A stretch of 64,000 nt of DNA from Synaphobranchus kaupii (taxonomy: Eukaryota > Chordata > Actinopteri > Anguilliformes > Synaphobranchidae): positions 62,333,027-62,397,026 of the forward strand of contig CM056378.1 of assembly GCA_029718625.1 (NCBI GenBank), given 5' to 3'. The translations under genes and the position numbers were made by a program. Position 1 is the first letter of the stretch. Each line of letters starts with the position of its first letter. Under the pieces are notes generated by a model. The model did not search any database and was not told the DNA's origin. It was given only the letters and a program-made list of their open reading frames with translations. Positions 22,263 through 32,325 of this stretch are shown in pieces.

Positions 22263-22943
22263 ATGTCTGCCTCACAAAACTCAACACCGAAATCTCCAGA
22301 GGTTGTGGCTAACAAGACCGTTTTGCGGAGACCAAAAAAACCTTTTGCTGCGATGTCAAGACTTCAAGGACGTTCGCTTTACGAAGAATGGGTCGCGACA
22401 GCATCATCATACCGACGTTGTGGGTAGCATATCGACACGTCTGGCGAGGAACCAACAATTACACTTTTCAACCTGTGTACGGGGGAGTTGTACAGTGAAA
22501 ATACAGAGTCTGTATTATTTGTGCACAAGGACTGGCTTAAATTCAAGCAATGCTACAAAAATGTTGTGGAGGATGTATTTTGTAGTTGTCATTTTCAGAG
22601 CTGTTCAAAGGACTGCAGTGTGATCTGTGTGTCAGCGCTCAAAACGGCTAAAAAACTGTTCATTACCGAGACCAATGAATCAAGAGACATTGGGGATACG
22701 CTAATTGTCTTTCAGTTTGAAGACCTGCACATGTTGAACAAGGTTATTGAGCAAGCCGATAATGTGTTTGAGGATCATAGGATTTGGAGATATATGGCAG
22801 GGGTGAAAACTAACTTGTTGTCGAGTTTCAACGCCGTGGCTGAAGATGATTATGAAGAAGAAAAAGAAAATGTACAGCCGCCACCACCACCACCAACACC
22901 CGTTGTCTCTGATGACGAAGACTCTACAACAAGTTTTGTGTAA
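22263..22943 (+). pseudogene. Polinton early-side gene of unknown function, one in-frame stop
   Basis: From the ATG at 22,263 the frame is open for 54 codons, meets a TAG at 22,425-22,427, and continues in the same frame to a stop at 22,943 (227 codon positions). The N-terminal part is basic (KTVLRRPKKP). The middle has a cysteine cluster (FCSCHFQSCSKDC). The C-terminal tail is acidic and proline-rich (EDDYEEEKENVQPPPPPP, then SDDEDS). I do not recognise a family. Its place beside the left terminal repeat and upstream of the integrase suggests an accessory or early role. A TATA box lies upstream and an AATAAA at 23,052 downstream, so it looks like an independent transcription unit. Confidence 0.6.
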
Positions 22944-23051
22944 ATAACTTGTCAAAACATGTAAGCAAAAATTGTTTTAAATTTTTTAGATTGTGTGTGT
23001 TTAATATAAATGTATACAGAATGTCTTTTTGATTGATTTTGTGAACTTTAA

Positions 23052-23057
23052 AATAAA
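23052..23057 (+). terminator. Polyadenylation signal AATAAA
   Basis: 109 bp after the stop of the gene at 22,263-22,943, in an AT-rich spacer. Confidence 0.4.
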
Positions 23058-23196
23058 AAAAGCCTTTCTTTTACATGCTATTTTACATATTGTTTCATTA
23101 TTATTATTATTAAACGTTCAAATATGTTAAATTCAAATCAAACCCAAAAAAGGAAGGCCCCACCCAGATCATAACTCTAAAGTTTTAAGGTGTGGC

Positions 23197-23202
23197 TATA
23201 AG
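23197..23202 (+). promoter_or_regulatory. TATA-like element of second rightward gene
   Basis: GGCTATAAG, 72-77 bp before the ATG at 23,274, much the same spacing as for the first gene. Confidence 0.35.
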
Positions 23203-23273
23203 TTTCAGAGGGGCTTAAAAGCCACTCTGCAAACTCAGGATTTCATACAGACTGTACAGACCTCTTGACAAGC

Positions 23274-24000
23274 ATGTCTCAGGGCTTGTATAAAATGTAT
23301 AGCCCCCTACAAGGTCCGGTTGCTCAGAATCTTGGGAGTCTGAGTATTCAGCGAACAATGACAAACCTGCTACAGAGCCTTGGACCGATATCGACAAAGC
23401 CGAATCCCTATTTTTATCAGAGCCAAAATCTATGGTCTACGAAGACGAAGGCTGCGATGTGCCAAACTGTGTACAACAGTCCAGCCAAAAAAAACGCCCA
23501 GGGTGTATAGACGAAATTGACGGGTGTCTTACAAGTCCGATGATTAAGCTGCTGAAAGCCATAGTCGCCTGTCTTCTGAATGGCGCTATCGAAAAACAAC
23601 TGAGAAGCGAATGTCCCCGATGTGAAGTTGACCATCCCAGTCAACTGAGACACAGCTGTCTCTTTGAAACGGAGGCTTACTATTTTAAATATAATTTTGA
23701 CAAATTCCTGGCAAAAGTGAAGAAACCGTGGTCAAGGCTTTGAAAGTGTACTTTTTGTGAGTGGTACCAGATCCTGTGAGAATCTTGGGTTCTGTTGACA
23801 CCATTGTTTCAGAACTCCGTGAGGAGCCACACATTAGGGAAAAACTGCTGGAAATCTTACGTACAGACCTTGACCCGGCCAGTGAGAAGGCTATTGCGGC
23901 TGTCAACATAGATTTCTGGGAGATTGACGGTACAATGCATGAGCACCTGTGGTGTGATCACTCTGAAGGCGCGCGGACCCAGATGAACGACAATGTTTAA
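23274..24000 (+). pseudogene. Cys/His-containing Polinton gene of unknown function, two frame breaks
   Basis: The ATG at 23,274 opens a frame that changes near the C-run at about 23,304. The second frame reads an acidic region (SESWESEYS), then CIDEIDGC and CPRCEVDHPSQLRHSCL, a C-X2-C...H...H-X-C arrangement that could bind zinc, and continues to 23,743. A third frame (23,761-24,000) continues with an alpha-helical region and an acidic end. A C-X2-C followed by DHPSQxRHxCL looks familiar from Polinton-linked proteins of other animals, but I cannot assign a role. AATAAA follows at 24,081. Confidence 0.55.
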
Positions 24001-24080
24001 AAACGTTTCAAGAACCTGTTAAATGTTAATATAGGCAATTTCTGTCATGTAACCTGCAACTTTTATTTATTTGCAACATA

Positions 24081-24086
24081 AATAAA
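24081..24086 (+). terminator. Polyadenylation signal AATAAA
   Basis: About 80 bp after the end of the Cys/His gene and just before the integrase gene. Confidence 0.4.
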
Positions 24087-24134
24087 TACTTTGGTTTTTT
24101 TATATAATGTGTCATTATTGTGATAGATGTAAGG

Positions 24135-25176
24135 ATGGCTGGTGAGAAACGCTTTAAAGATGTTTATTATGCTCCAGAAAATCCTGGTTCTTACGGTGGT
24201 AAAGAGCGTTTGCGAAGGGTTTTGCGTGAAACAACAGGTAGTAACATATCAAACAAGAAAGTTACGGACTGGTTGTCGGGGGAAGATGCATACACTTTAC
24301 ACAAACCCATCAGAGTCAATTTCAAAAGAAACAGGGTTATTGTGAGAAACATTGATTCACAATGGTAGCTTGATTTAGTAGACATGTCAAGTTTATCTGA
24401 GCATAATGATAATATGAAGTTTATTCTAACTTTGTCAATATATTGTCAAAATACGCCTGGGTATGTGTTCTTAAAAACAAGACAGGTGTCAAAGTGGTAA
24501 AGGCCCTTCAAGAAATTCTCGCAAATGGACGTATACCTAAAAAAATACAAACCGATAAAGGTAAATAATTTTTCAATAAAATGTTTCAAAGTCTGATGAA
24601 ACGCAACAAAATAATACACTTTGCCACAGACAACGACGATGTGAAAGCATCTGTGGTCGAACGTTTCAATAGAACGTTAAAATCCAGAATGTGGAAATAC
24701 TTCACAACACACAACACTAGACGCTATATAGATACTGTACAGGATTTGGTCCTGGGGTACAATAACAGCTACCACAGCACGATTAAAAATGAAACCCGTT
24801 GAAGTAAATGAAAATAATGCTTTTAAAGTTTTTAAAAATATGTATGGTCTCTTTCCAAAAAGATCTAACAAGCTATCATTTAAGTTTGAGGAGGGGGACA
24901 CAGAGTTTTCAAAGTACGTGGAAAGTTTGCAAAAGGTTATGAGCAAACATATATAGAGGAATATTTTACAGTCGTTGAAAGGGTCCACAGAATCCCTCCT
25001 GTATATAGATTGAAGGATTATGATGGGGCGAGCATTGACGGAACATTTTATGAGGAGGAATTACAAAAGGTTATAGTTGGAAAAGACAAAACCTTTAAGG
25101 TCGAAAAAATTATATCCGAAAAGAAGCATAAGAACCAGAAACTCGTTTTAGTGAAGTGGGTTGGATGGTGTGATTG
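24135..25176 (+). pseudogene. Polinton RVE-family integrase with C-terminal chromodomain
   Basis: The family is retrovirus-like and inserts the element into host DNA using three acidic residues. The ATG at 24,135 leads into YYAPENPGSYGG and VTDWLSGEDAYTLHKP, hallmark N-terminal segments of Polinton integrases. An in-frame TAG at 24,366 follows RNIDSQW. After it LDLVDMSS supplies the first catalytic Asp, IQTDKG the second and VVERFNRTLKSRMWKYF the Glu, split over several frames (breaks near 24,440, 24,560 and 24,800). The C-terminus carries HRIPPVYRLKDYDG and a chromodomain start (VEKIISEKKH...LVLVKWVGW) that is cut by a stop at about 25,175. The catalytic residues survive, but the gene cannot give one protein. 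Confidence 0.9.
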
Positions 25177-25384
25177 ACATCTAAAAGAGTAGAAAACATT
25201 AGGCAGCCATGGAGGAAGCAGGCTTTTATGTCACTCTCCCCAGTAATGCCTGTCTAGATATTTACCCTGGAAACAAAATTTCAAGTTACACAACAAAGTT
25301 CGCTAGACCCCTCGAATTTCGCGGGCAATGGGAAGTTGCTTTAGCAGAAATTCAATACCCATTCAATACCCATGTACATGTTGC

Positions 25385-27909
25385 CACCTCATGTGTTTAA
25401 CTCATGCCTCTCTCAGTCTCTCAACTCACTATGTCCTCGTCTCCAAACCAGCCCGACTATCACCCCCCTCCCCGTGGCTGACGGATTCTCTCAGATCCAG
25501 CAGAACCATGCAACGAGCCGCTGAGAGAAAGTGGAGGAAATCCAGATCCCCAGATGACCTGGCCTCCTACCACACTCTGCTGGCAGCCTTCACAGCTGCA
25601 ACCACATCAGCTAAAACATTTTTCCAGTCTAAAATTGATACATGTCTATCTAACTCACATAAACTCTTTTCCACCTTCTCCTCCCTGCTCACCCCCTTCA
25701 CCCTCCTCCCTCTCTGCAGATGACTTCCTGACCCACTTTGAGGGGAAGGTGGCCGCGATCCGGAACTCCTTCACGCATCCGGTGACACCCCACATCCCCC
25801 ATACTGAACCCATCGCTACACTGTCGTCCTTCAAGACTCTGGAGGACTCAGATGTGCTCAAGCTGGTGACGCGCCATCGCGCAACCACCTGTCCACTAGA
25901 CCCCATACCTTCAGCAGTCCTCCAGTCTATATCTGCTGAGCTCCTTCCATATCTGTCCTCCATTATTACATTACATTACATTATAGGCATTTAGCAGACG
26001 CTCTTATCCAGAGCGACTTACACAACTTCTTATTACATTTATCCATTTATACAGCTGGATATATACTGAAGCAATTCAGGTTAAGTACCTTGCTCAAGGG
26101 TACAACGGCAGTGTCCTACCTGGGAATCGAACCGGCAACCTTTCGGTTACAAGTCCAGTTCCTTAACCATTATACTACACTGCCTTATACTACTACACTA
26201 CACTGCATTAACACCTCCCTAATCTGTGGCCATGTTCCTGCTGCCTTTAAAACTGCCCGTGTAACCCCACTCCTTAAAAAACCTAGCTTAGATCCCGCTG
26301 ATGTCAGGAACTACCGTCCTGTATCTCTCTTGCCCTTCCTGTCCAAAACAATTGAACTTAACCAACTATCTGTTTTTCTCCACCAGAACAACCTGCTTGA
26401 CCCGCATCAGTCCGGCTTCAGAACCGGCCATTCCACTGAAACTGCTCTACTGGCTGTGACGGAGGCACTCGCCACTGCTAGAGCCTCCTCTCCTCTGTTC
26501 TGATTCTCCTTGACCTGTCTGCGGCATTCAACACGGTCAACCACAAACTCCTGATCTCCACACTCGCTGAGATGGGCATTTCTGGAACTGCCCTCTCTTG
26601 GTTTGTATCGTATCTCACTGATAGATCCTACCAAGTCTCCTGGAAGGGTTCCGTCTCTGCTCCCCATCCCCTGTCTACAGGAGTCCCGCAGGGATCTGTA
26701 CTGCGTCCTCTGCTGTTCTCTATGTATACTAAGTCTCTTGGCTCAGTAATTAATTCACACGGCTTCTCATACCATAGCTATGCTGATGATACTCAACTCT
26801 TCCTCTCTTTCCCTCCCTCTACCCCACAGGTTAAGGAGAGGATATCTGCTTGTCTGACTGACATCTCTGAGTGGATGGCTACCCATCACCTGAAGCTCAA
26901 CCTTGACAAGACAGAGCTCCTCTTCATGCCGTACAAGACCTCCCCACTACATGACCTCTCCATCACCGTTGACGGGACCGTGGTGGCTGCCTCCCGCTCT
27001 ACAAGGAACCTGGGGGTGGTCCTGGACGACCGGCTGGACTTCAAAGAGCACATCAGGGCAACGGCTCGGTCCTGCAGGTTCCTCCTGTACAACATCAGGA
27101 GGATTCGACCGCACCTGACCACCTACTCCACCCAGCTTCTTGTCCAGACCAAGGTCACCTCACGCCTGGACTACTGCAACTCCCTGCTCGCAAGCCTACC
27201 GGCCTGCACCATTCTGCCTCTTCAACTGATCCAGAATGCAGCTGCCCGGCTTGTGTTCAACCTCCTGAAATTTTCCCATGTAACCCCCCTGCTGAGGTCA
27301 CTCCACTAGCTGCCAGTTGCAGCCAGGATCAGGTTCAAAGTTCTGACCCTGGCCTACACTGCAGCCAATAGGACAGGCCCCGCCTACCTGCAGGACTTAA
27401 TCCAGAACTATGTTCCTGCTCGACCACTTCGCTCTTCTACAGCAGGGCGACTGGCACTTCCCCTCCTCCGTGTCAAAGGCTCTCGCTTGTCCCGACTGCG
27501 GAGTTTTTCCACATTAGCTCCTCAGTGGTGGAATGAACTTCCCATTCCCCTACGTTCTACTCCAACCCTGCCTGCATTCCGTCGAGGCCTGAAGACACAC
27601 CTCTTCAGACTCCACCTTGACTGATATCCTCACCTAGGAATATCAGTTCCCTGTTTACTAGTTCCCTGTGTTTTCCTGTCTGTTTATTATAGTTTATAAT
27701 AGTATTTAGAATAGAAGTGTAGTATTGCTGATTTACCCACAGCTTACTGTGAACTACAGTCAACGTTCATTACTAGGGATAGCTGCTACATTATGGGAAG
27801 GATGTGCTTTGTCTTGTCTGTTCTTTAGTGATCTTGATGATGTCTCTGTATGCACTTACTGTACGTCGCTTTGGATTAAAGCATCTGCTAAATGAATGTA
27901 ATGTAATGG
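25385..27909 (+). mobile_element. L2-clade LINE inserted in the penton-like gene
   Basis: 5'-truncated, with reverse transcriptase and 3' region present and no endonuclease domain. RT landmarks: VRNYRPVSLLPFLSKTIE, GVPQGSVLRPLLF and SYADDTQLF (the catalytic ADD). The C-terminal end RSFSTLAPQWWNELP...FRRGLKTHLFRLHLD stops at 27,624. The 3' tail has TACGTCGCTTTGGATTAAAG and a TGTAATG repeat end. Several frameshifts and stops make the ORF dead. It is interrupted by a SINE-like insertion at 25,965-26,205. Confidence 0.9.
25965..26205 (-). mobile_element. SINE-like repeat with L2 tail, inside the LINE
   Basis: ATTACATTACATT, then GCATTTAGCAGACGCTCTTA and ATCCAGAGCGACTTACACAA: the reverse complement of an L2-type 3' tail. 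The rest holds TTGCTCAAGGGTACAACGGC and GGGAATCGAACCGGCAAC, typical of a very common fish repeat. LINE coding sequence resumes immediately after (AACACCTCCCTAATCTG), so the order of events is LINE first, then this element. Confidence 0.8.
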
Positions 27910-28505
27910 AGCATGCTATCAGCTCATGAAAATGCTTTTATCGTAAGTGATGATGAGAAAAAGAACAACTATGTTGTTGTAATAAGCTGGGGCTATTACA
28001 AGAACATGAAAACGCTAGTGGAGGAGATGAATAAAGCTTTAAAAACAAGAAAATTGGATATTGAGGTGTCCCATTCCGCAATGAAAAACCGAATTTATAT
28101 TAGTAGCGCAAACGAAAATATTTCGCTGACGGCTAGCGGTAAACTCGCGAGGATGTTGGGCTTGGACCCGGATGTACCCTTAAGGCAAGGCCTGTGGCCC
28201 CACATCCGGCCGATATTCGTGCGGGGTTTTACACAATGTATGTTTACACAGACATTATTGACTACCAGAGAGTCGGAAATAGTTTTGTGCCCTTGCTACG
28301 ATGTGTACATATAACAGGGGCTAGCAACGATGTCATCACAATCTCGTATGAGAAGCCACACTACGTTCACGTGTGCAAGAAGCACATTGATAACATAACA
28401 ATTGAGCTGAAATTGGATCAGAACGAGAACATACGCTTCACTTACGGTAAAGCCCTCATAAAATTGCATTTCAGGCCGGTGAAGCATCGATATCAAGAAT
28501 AAAAA

Positions 28506-28964
28506 ATGGCAAATTCAAACCTATACGTTGACCCCCATAGGTACATAGACTACTATACCGCACAAGCCGGTAATGGTCTGCCGGGGTATAAGGGTGCGAG
28601 TGTTATGTATGGTAGCGGTCTTGGAGGACTTTTTAGAGGTTTATTCCGAATGGCATTGCTCCTACTAAAGAAAGGCTTCAACATAGCCATACCACATTTA
28701 ACGTCAGCAGCTAAAAACATAGCCAAGGATGTTGTACATAAAGTTGTGACAAGTCGTTTGAACACCGGCGAACAAGAAGGTTCGAGGCTTTTGGTTATGA
28801 CACGTCGCGCACAGAAAAGGCCTCCAGGTGGGCGGGTCTCAAGTCGAGCTAAGTCTAAAAAGAGACGACCGGCATACATTAGGGTCACAGTCGCAAAGAA
28901 GCGGAAGAGGAAGGCTAAAAAGCAGACCAAGAAGGCTAAGAGAAAAAGTAGACACATTTTTTAA
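28506..28964 (+). CDS. Polinton basic core/minor virion protein (pX/pVI-like), intact
   Basis: An open 152-aa frame between the penton-like gene (4-bp gap) and the major capsid gene (3-bp gap). Residues 24-34 read GLPGYKGASVM, and residues 37-47 read GSGLGGLFRGL, the glycine-rich hydrophobic motif shared by Polinton/adintovirus core proteins and likened to adenovirus pX/pVI. A possible amphipathic helix follows at about 48-85. From residue 95 the chain is extremely basic (TRRAQKRPPGGR; KKRKRKAKKQTKKAKRKSR), as expected for DNA condensation in a capsid. No frame damage is visible. Confidence 0.75.
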   Translation: MANSNLYVDPHRYIDYYTAQAGNGLPGYKGASVMYGSGLGGLFRGLFRMALLLLKKGFNIAIPHLTSAAKNIAKDVVHKVVTSRLNTGEQEGSRLLVMTRRAQKRPPGGRVSSRAKSKKRRPAYIRVTVAKKRKRKAKKQTKKAKRKSRHIF

Positions 28965-28966
28965 AA

Positions 28967-30263
28967 ATGGCCTTTATACACAACATGTCAGAGGAATGTA
29001 TGAAGTCGGAACTGGACCTTTTTGCAGTTCCGTACACACAAACAAGCATTGATAAGAGCATCTACGTAGAAGTGCCACCCCTGTCAGCCATTTCGGATAC
29101 TGGTCCTCTAGAGTTCTATATCGCCAGTAATGGCGAATATTACCTTGACTTAAACAATACTCTTTTATACCTACGGTGTCAGATAACCCGTGCCGATGGC
29201 ACCAATATTCCGGCCGATGCCAAGGTTGGGCTTATTAATTATCCCATAGCGACCATTTTTTCACAGGTGGATATTTCACTGGGAGACAGGCTGGTGAGCC
29301 AGTCTAGCAACACGTACCCCTACAGAGCAATTATGGAATGTCTACTTAATTATTCTGAAGACACAATGTCTAATCAATTTACGTCCGGATTATTCTATAA
29401 GGACACCAGTGAACATATGGACGAAACAGACCCTGCGGGTGACAACAAGGGCTTGAAAGATATAGCTCTATATACAGCGGCGAGTAACACTTTTGAATTG
29501 CTCGGACCCATACATGCTGACATGTTTTTTCAGGAGAGACTACTTATAAATGGAGTCGATATTAGAATTAAGATGGTCCGGTGTAAGGATGAGTTCTGTC
29601 TAATGAGCGAGGAGGCCCCGCAGCAGCAATACCGTCTTAAAATGGTCTCGGCCACACTATTTGTAAAAAAAATCGGAGTCTCTCCACCTGTTAAGCTCTA
29701 CTGACATCAAATGTTAAATATCCGATTGACCGTGTTAGTCTTAAAACTTTCAGTTTAGCAGCTGGTCTTAGAGTTAGCAATCAAGAAAATTAGTTTTTGG
29801 GTCAATAACCGAAATCTGTCATTATAGGTTTGGTAGATAACGACGCCTTTACAGGTGTTTACAACAAAAACCCTTTCAATTTCCAACATTACAACGCAGA
29901 ATATGTATCACTCAGTATGAATGGTCTACCAATACCGAGTAAGCCATATCTTCCAAATTATAGTAACGGTTCTGCGGTTCGTGAATTTTACAGCCTAACG
30001 CTGGTCACAGGAAGGCATCTGAAAGATACGCCTTTGTGTATAAATCGTCAAGAATACATGAACGGTTACACCCTTTATGTTTCAACCTGACACCCGATGA
30101 AGGTTGCAGCCAGCATCTATCACTGATCAAGATGGGTAATATCCGTCTGGAGATGAGATTCAGAAATCCGCTACCCAGAACAGTTAATTTAATTGTTTAC
30201 GCATGCTTCGACAATATCATTGAAGTGAACCAGAGGAGGAACGTGTTGTATGATTATTATTAA
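28967..30263 (+). pseudogene. Polinton major capsid protein (double jelly-roll), broken
   Basis: Begins MAFIHNMSEECMKSELDLFA, the standard start of Polinton/adintovirus hexon-like proteins, and is open to 29,704 (245 codons) including PLEFYIASNGEYYLDLNNT. The middle (29,700-29,830) changes frame and holds stops. A second open part (29,830-30,090) includes NPFNFQHYNAEYVSLSMNG, and a third frame from about 30,070 ends RRNVLYDYY, the usual C-terminus. In related elements this protein would form the trimeric capsomers. Total span of about 430 codons is short for the family, so some internal loss is likely. The stop is directly followed by the protease ATG. Confidence 0.9.
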
Positions 30264-30265
30264 TC

Positions 30266-30781
30266 ATGAATACCAGAGAACTAACGGCTATTTTGAGTAA
30301 CAATCCTTACACAGAAAATAACTTTTATGGGGTTGTGGCCTGCGATGAGCTACCGGATAATAAACTAAATAATTTACCAGCATTGTACATTGTGAATACA
30401 CACCTTCGAAATAAGCCTGGAGAACACTGGTTGGCATTGTATGTGTGTGCGGATAAAACTGGTGAATTTTTCGACTCCTATGGCAATCCCCCTGACTACA
30501 TTTATTTCCCAGATAGCATCATTACTTTTTTACAAAAGAACAGTAAAAGGATTGTTTACAACAAGGTACAAGTGCAAGACCTACACAGCACAAAGTGCGG
30601 ACAGCATTGCATATTTTATCTGCACAACAGGGCCAAAGGGGTTCCGTTTAGTGAAATTATATCCCTATACTCTGATAATTTGAAAAATAATGATGCGATG
30701 GTTTCAAGATATATTGATAAAATATACTTGGACAAGTGTGTTAAAAACATGTTAAACTGTGTAGACTGCATGCTGTGGTGA
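30266..30781 (+). CDS. Adenain-like maturation protease, intact, 171 aa
   Basis: A C5-type cysteine protease as found in adenoviruses and Polintons, which cleaves capsid and core precursors. The complete frame starts two bases after the capsid stop. Catalytic pattern by position: His54 in GEHWLALY, Asp70 in EFFDSYG, Gln104 in VQVQDLH and Cys111 in TKCGQHCIFYL. The spacing Gln-X6-Cys equals that of adenovirus protease. No stop, frameshift or missing key residue. It is the only enzyme of this element that still looks able to fold. Alternative: a diverged Ulp1-type protease; the gene order makes the Polinton reading far more likely. Confidence 0.9.
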   Translation: MNTRELTAILSNNPYTENNFYGVVACDELPDNKLNNLPALYIVNTHLRNKPGEHWLALYVCADKTGEFFDSYGNPPDYIYFPDSIITFLQKNSKRIVYNKVQVQDLHSTKCGQHCIFYLHNRAKGVPFSEIISLYSDNLKNNDAMVSRYIDKIYLDKCVKNMLNCVDCMLW

Positions 30782-30851
30782 AATGTTTAAGGCCTGTCAC
30801 TGTTGAAAAAAAAAACACAGGCATGTTTTGTTTGAATGTTACTTTATGTCT

Positions 30852-30867
30852 TTTATTATAAAATAAA
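30852..30867. terminator. Back-to-back polyadenylation signals
   Basis: TTTATT (30,852-30,857) is AATAAA for the leftward genes and AATAAA (30,862-30,867) serves the rightward genes. They lie in the 150-bp gap between convergent gene blocks. Confidence 0.55.
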
Positions 30868-30929
30868 AACATTTTAAACTTTATATTTTGACATTTTGAT
30901 CATTTAAAACAAACACACACTCAACAGCT

Positions 30930-31548
30930 TCAGAAATCTATCCACGCTGAATGGTCTAAAACGGGGGATGAAAAAACAGCCTTAGGGCCTGGTTCTGGCA
31001 TCATAGGTGTAACAGCCTTAGGGCCTGGTTCTGGCGTCATAGGTGTAAAGGCTGTATTTGGTATTTTTTTGTGTAGATTTATCTTGCTGCGCACATTTTG
31101 ATTAGGTATGACAGAAATAGGCATATTAAGCATAGCCATAGCCTCTATAAATTCCCCCAACCCGAGGTCTTCTATCGTCAGAAATCTTGTGAGGGGCTGT
31201 TATGTTCTTTATTAGATCCAAAATATGCGAACCACTTACAACTGTACAATTAAACACAAACTCCCCTTTATCGTTCCACGTTGCGACATTTCCTGATTTA
31301 GAAATTTTATCCAATACGTAGGTGGCATTTTTCTGGCCTCTAGGTGGCACGCTTTGTACAACTCGGGCGGTGTCCATCCTGACATTATCGCGGCCCTCAA
31401 CAGGCAATGATAGGGTTAAATGTTGCATTTCGGCTTCACCTTGTTTAACCAACGCTATGAAACGCTGTAGAGCAATCATGTACAGTTTTGCCTTCTCATG
31501 AGGAACAACATCAGTCCTTGATAAGATGTTACGTATGGTTTGATCCAA
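30930..31548 (-). pseudogene. Conserved small Polinton gene, one frameshift
   Basis: The frame from 31,548 holds LSRTDVVPHEKAKLYMIALQ and WNDKGEFVFNCTVVSGSHIL, segments I recognise from a protein that recurs in animal Polintons near the ATPase; its role is not established. The frame changes at about 31,126-31,160 and continues with EFIEAMAMLNMPISVIPNQN, then two copies of a TPMxPEPGPKAV unit (36-bp tandem duplication, about 30,976-31,050) and ends SAWIDF. This is the last leftward gene before the shared polyadenylation region. Confidence 0.7.
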
Positions 31549-31658
31549 ATCATTTTAATTTTTTTGTCGGATTGGTTCCGGGGTAAAAGTAAGATTCTTT
31601 CATTTGTCCAGCTGGCTTTGAGGCACGAGAAACATTTTCTGGGCACGCTCCATGTTTT

Positions 31659-31997
31659 TTAAACACCGCTGCGACCCGCTATCAAACTGGTGAGAAACGG
31701 TATTGCGACACTCAGTAGAGGCAGAAGAAATCCACCCTTTTGAGAAATAATTTTTTGCCTCTTTTGAATAGATGATCTTTTGTTAATCAACAGTTTAATT
31801 CCGACCTTTTGTTTTCTTATTTTTTTCAGTTGTGTATCTGTTAGGGGTATATTGCCTCGTAAAACATTGAGAGCTAGTTCACAAATTGTGTTTATAAGTT
31901 CACCAGAAGCAGACTGTAATATGTTACGTCTTTGCCGGGCATTACCTTCAAATAGGGCTTTTAGAAGCGTCCAGTTCCGTTTAATACGTGCAGACAT
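31659..31997 (-). CDS. Conserved small basic Polinton protein with hydrophobic C-terminus, intact
   Basis: An open 112-aa frame. Residues 1-30 are basic (MSARIKRNWTLLKALFEGNA), followed by ICELALNVLRGNIPLTDTQL and a lysine/arginine-rich run (KKIRKQKVGIKLLINKRSSI). The C-terminus FLLPLLSVAIPFLTSLIAG could span or insert into a membrane. The same arrangement (CExALNVLxGNxPL...QKGGFLxPLL) recurs in many animal Polintons next to the ATPase. Function unknown; a virion or membrane-active role is a guess from composition. The stop of the ATPase remnant lies immediately upstream. Confidence 0.7.
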   Translation of the reverse strand: MSARIKRNWTLLKALFEGNARQRRNILQSASGELINTICELALNVLRGNIPLTDTQLKKIRKQKVGIKLLINKRSSIQKRQKIISQKGGFLLPLLSVAIPFLTSLIAGRSGV

Positions 31998-31998
31998 A

Positions 31999-32325
31999 TT
32001 ACTTTTTCTTTAGCACATAAACTACCGGCCACTCTGGAGCGTACAAACCAGTTCTGATGCGGTATTCCTCAGGCGTCTGTGCTTTTAAGTCCACCAATAG
32101 GTAGCCATAAGGTTTTCTGGTCGCATCATCGAAACATTCAAGGAAAAACTTTGAATGTCTGGGGTACATTTGCCGTGCCAAAACATTAACTTGCATTTTA
32201 TCTCTTGGATTTTTGAACAGAACAATATAGTTTGCATTAAGATTTATTGTGCGGCTGCTTCGACCCTGGAAGAAAAGATTCTGAACAAGATATATGATGC
32301 TTAGGTTTCTATGGTGTGTATACAA
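31999..32325 (-). pseudogene. FtsK/HerA-type packaging ATPase, C-terminal part only
   Basis: The frame opens at HHRNLSIIYLVQNLFFQGRS, a signature near the sensor region of Polinton A32/FtsK-HerA-like packaging ATPases. It continues ANYIVLFKNPRDKMQVNVLA and ends with PYGYLLVDLK and WPVVYVLKKK. The Walker A and B motifs and everything before them are absent. The remaining part overlaps the last codons of the polymerase gene in another frame, so a deletion has fused the polymerase 3' end to this fragment. It can have no ATPase activity. Confidence 0.85.

Larger units (their letters stand above)
25209..28502 (+). pseudogene. Polinton penton-like minor capsid gene, split by a LINE
   Basis: The first part (25,209 to about 25,385) starts MEEAGFYVTLPSNACLDIYP and holds ARPLEFRGQWEVALAEIQYP, the conserved opening of the Polinton minor capsid (single jelly-roll, penton-type) protein. 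A 2.5-kb L2 insertion follows. The gene resumes at about 27,913 (HENAFIVSDDE) and runs through a frame change near 28,200-28,300 to the stop at 28,502, four bases before the core-protein ATG. In related elements this protein forms the capsid vertices. The LINE insertion alone rules out a working product unless the transcript were spliced across it. Confidence 0.8.
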
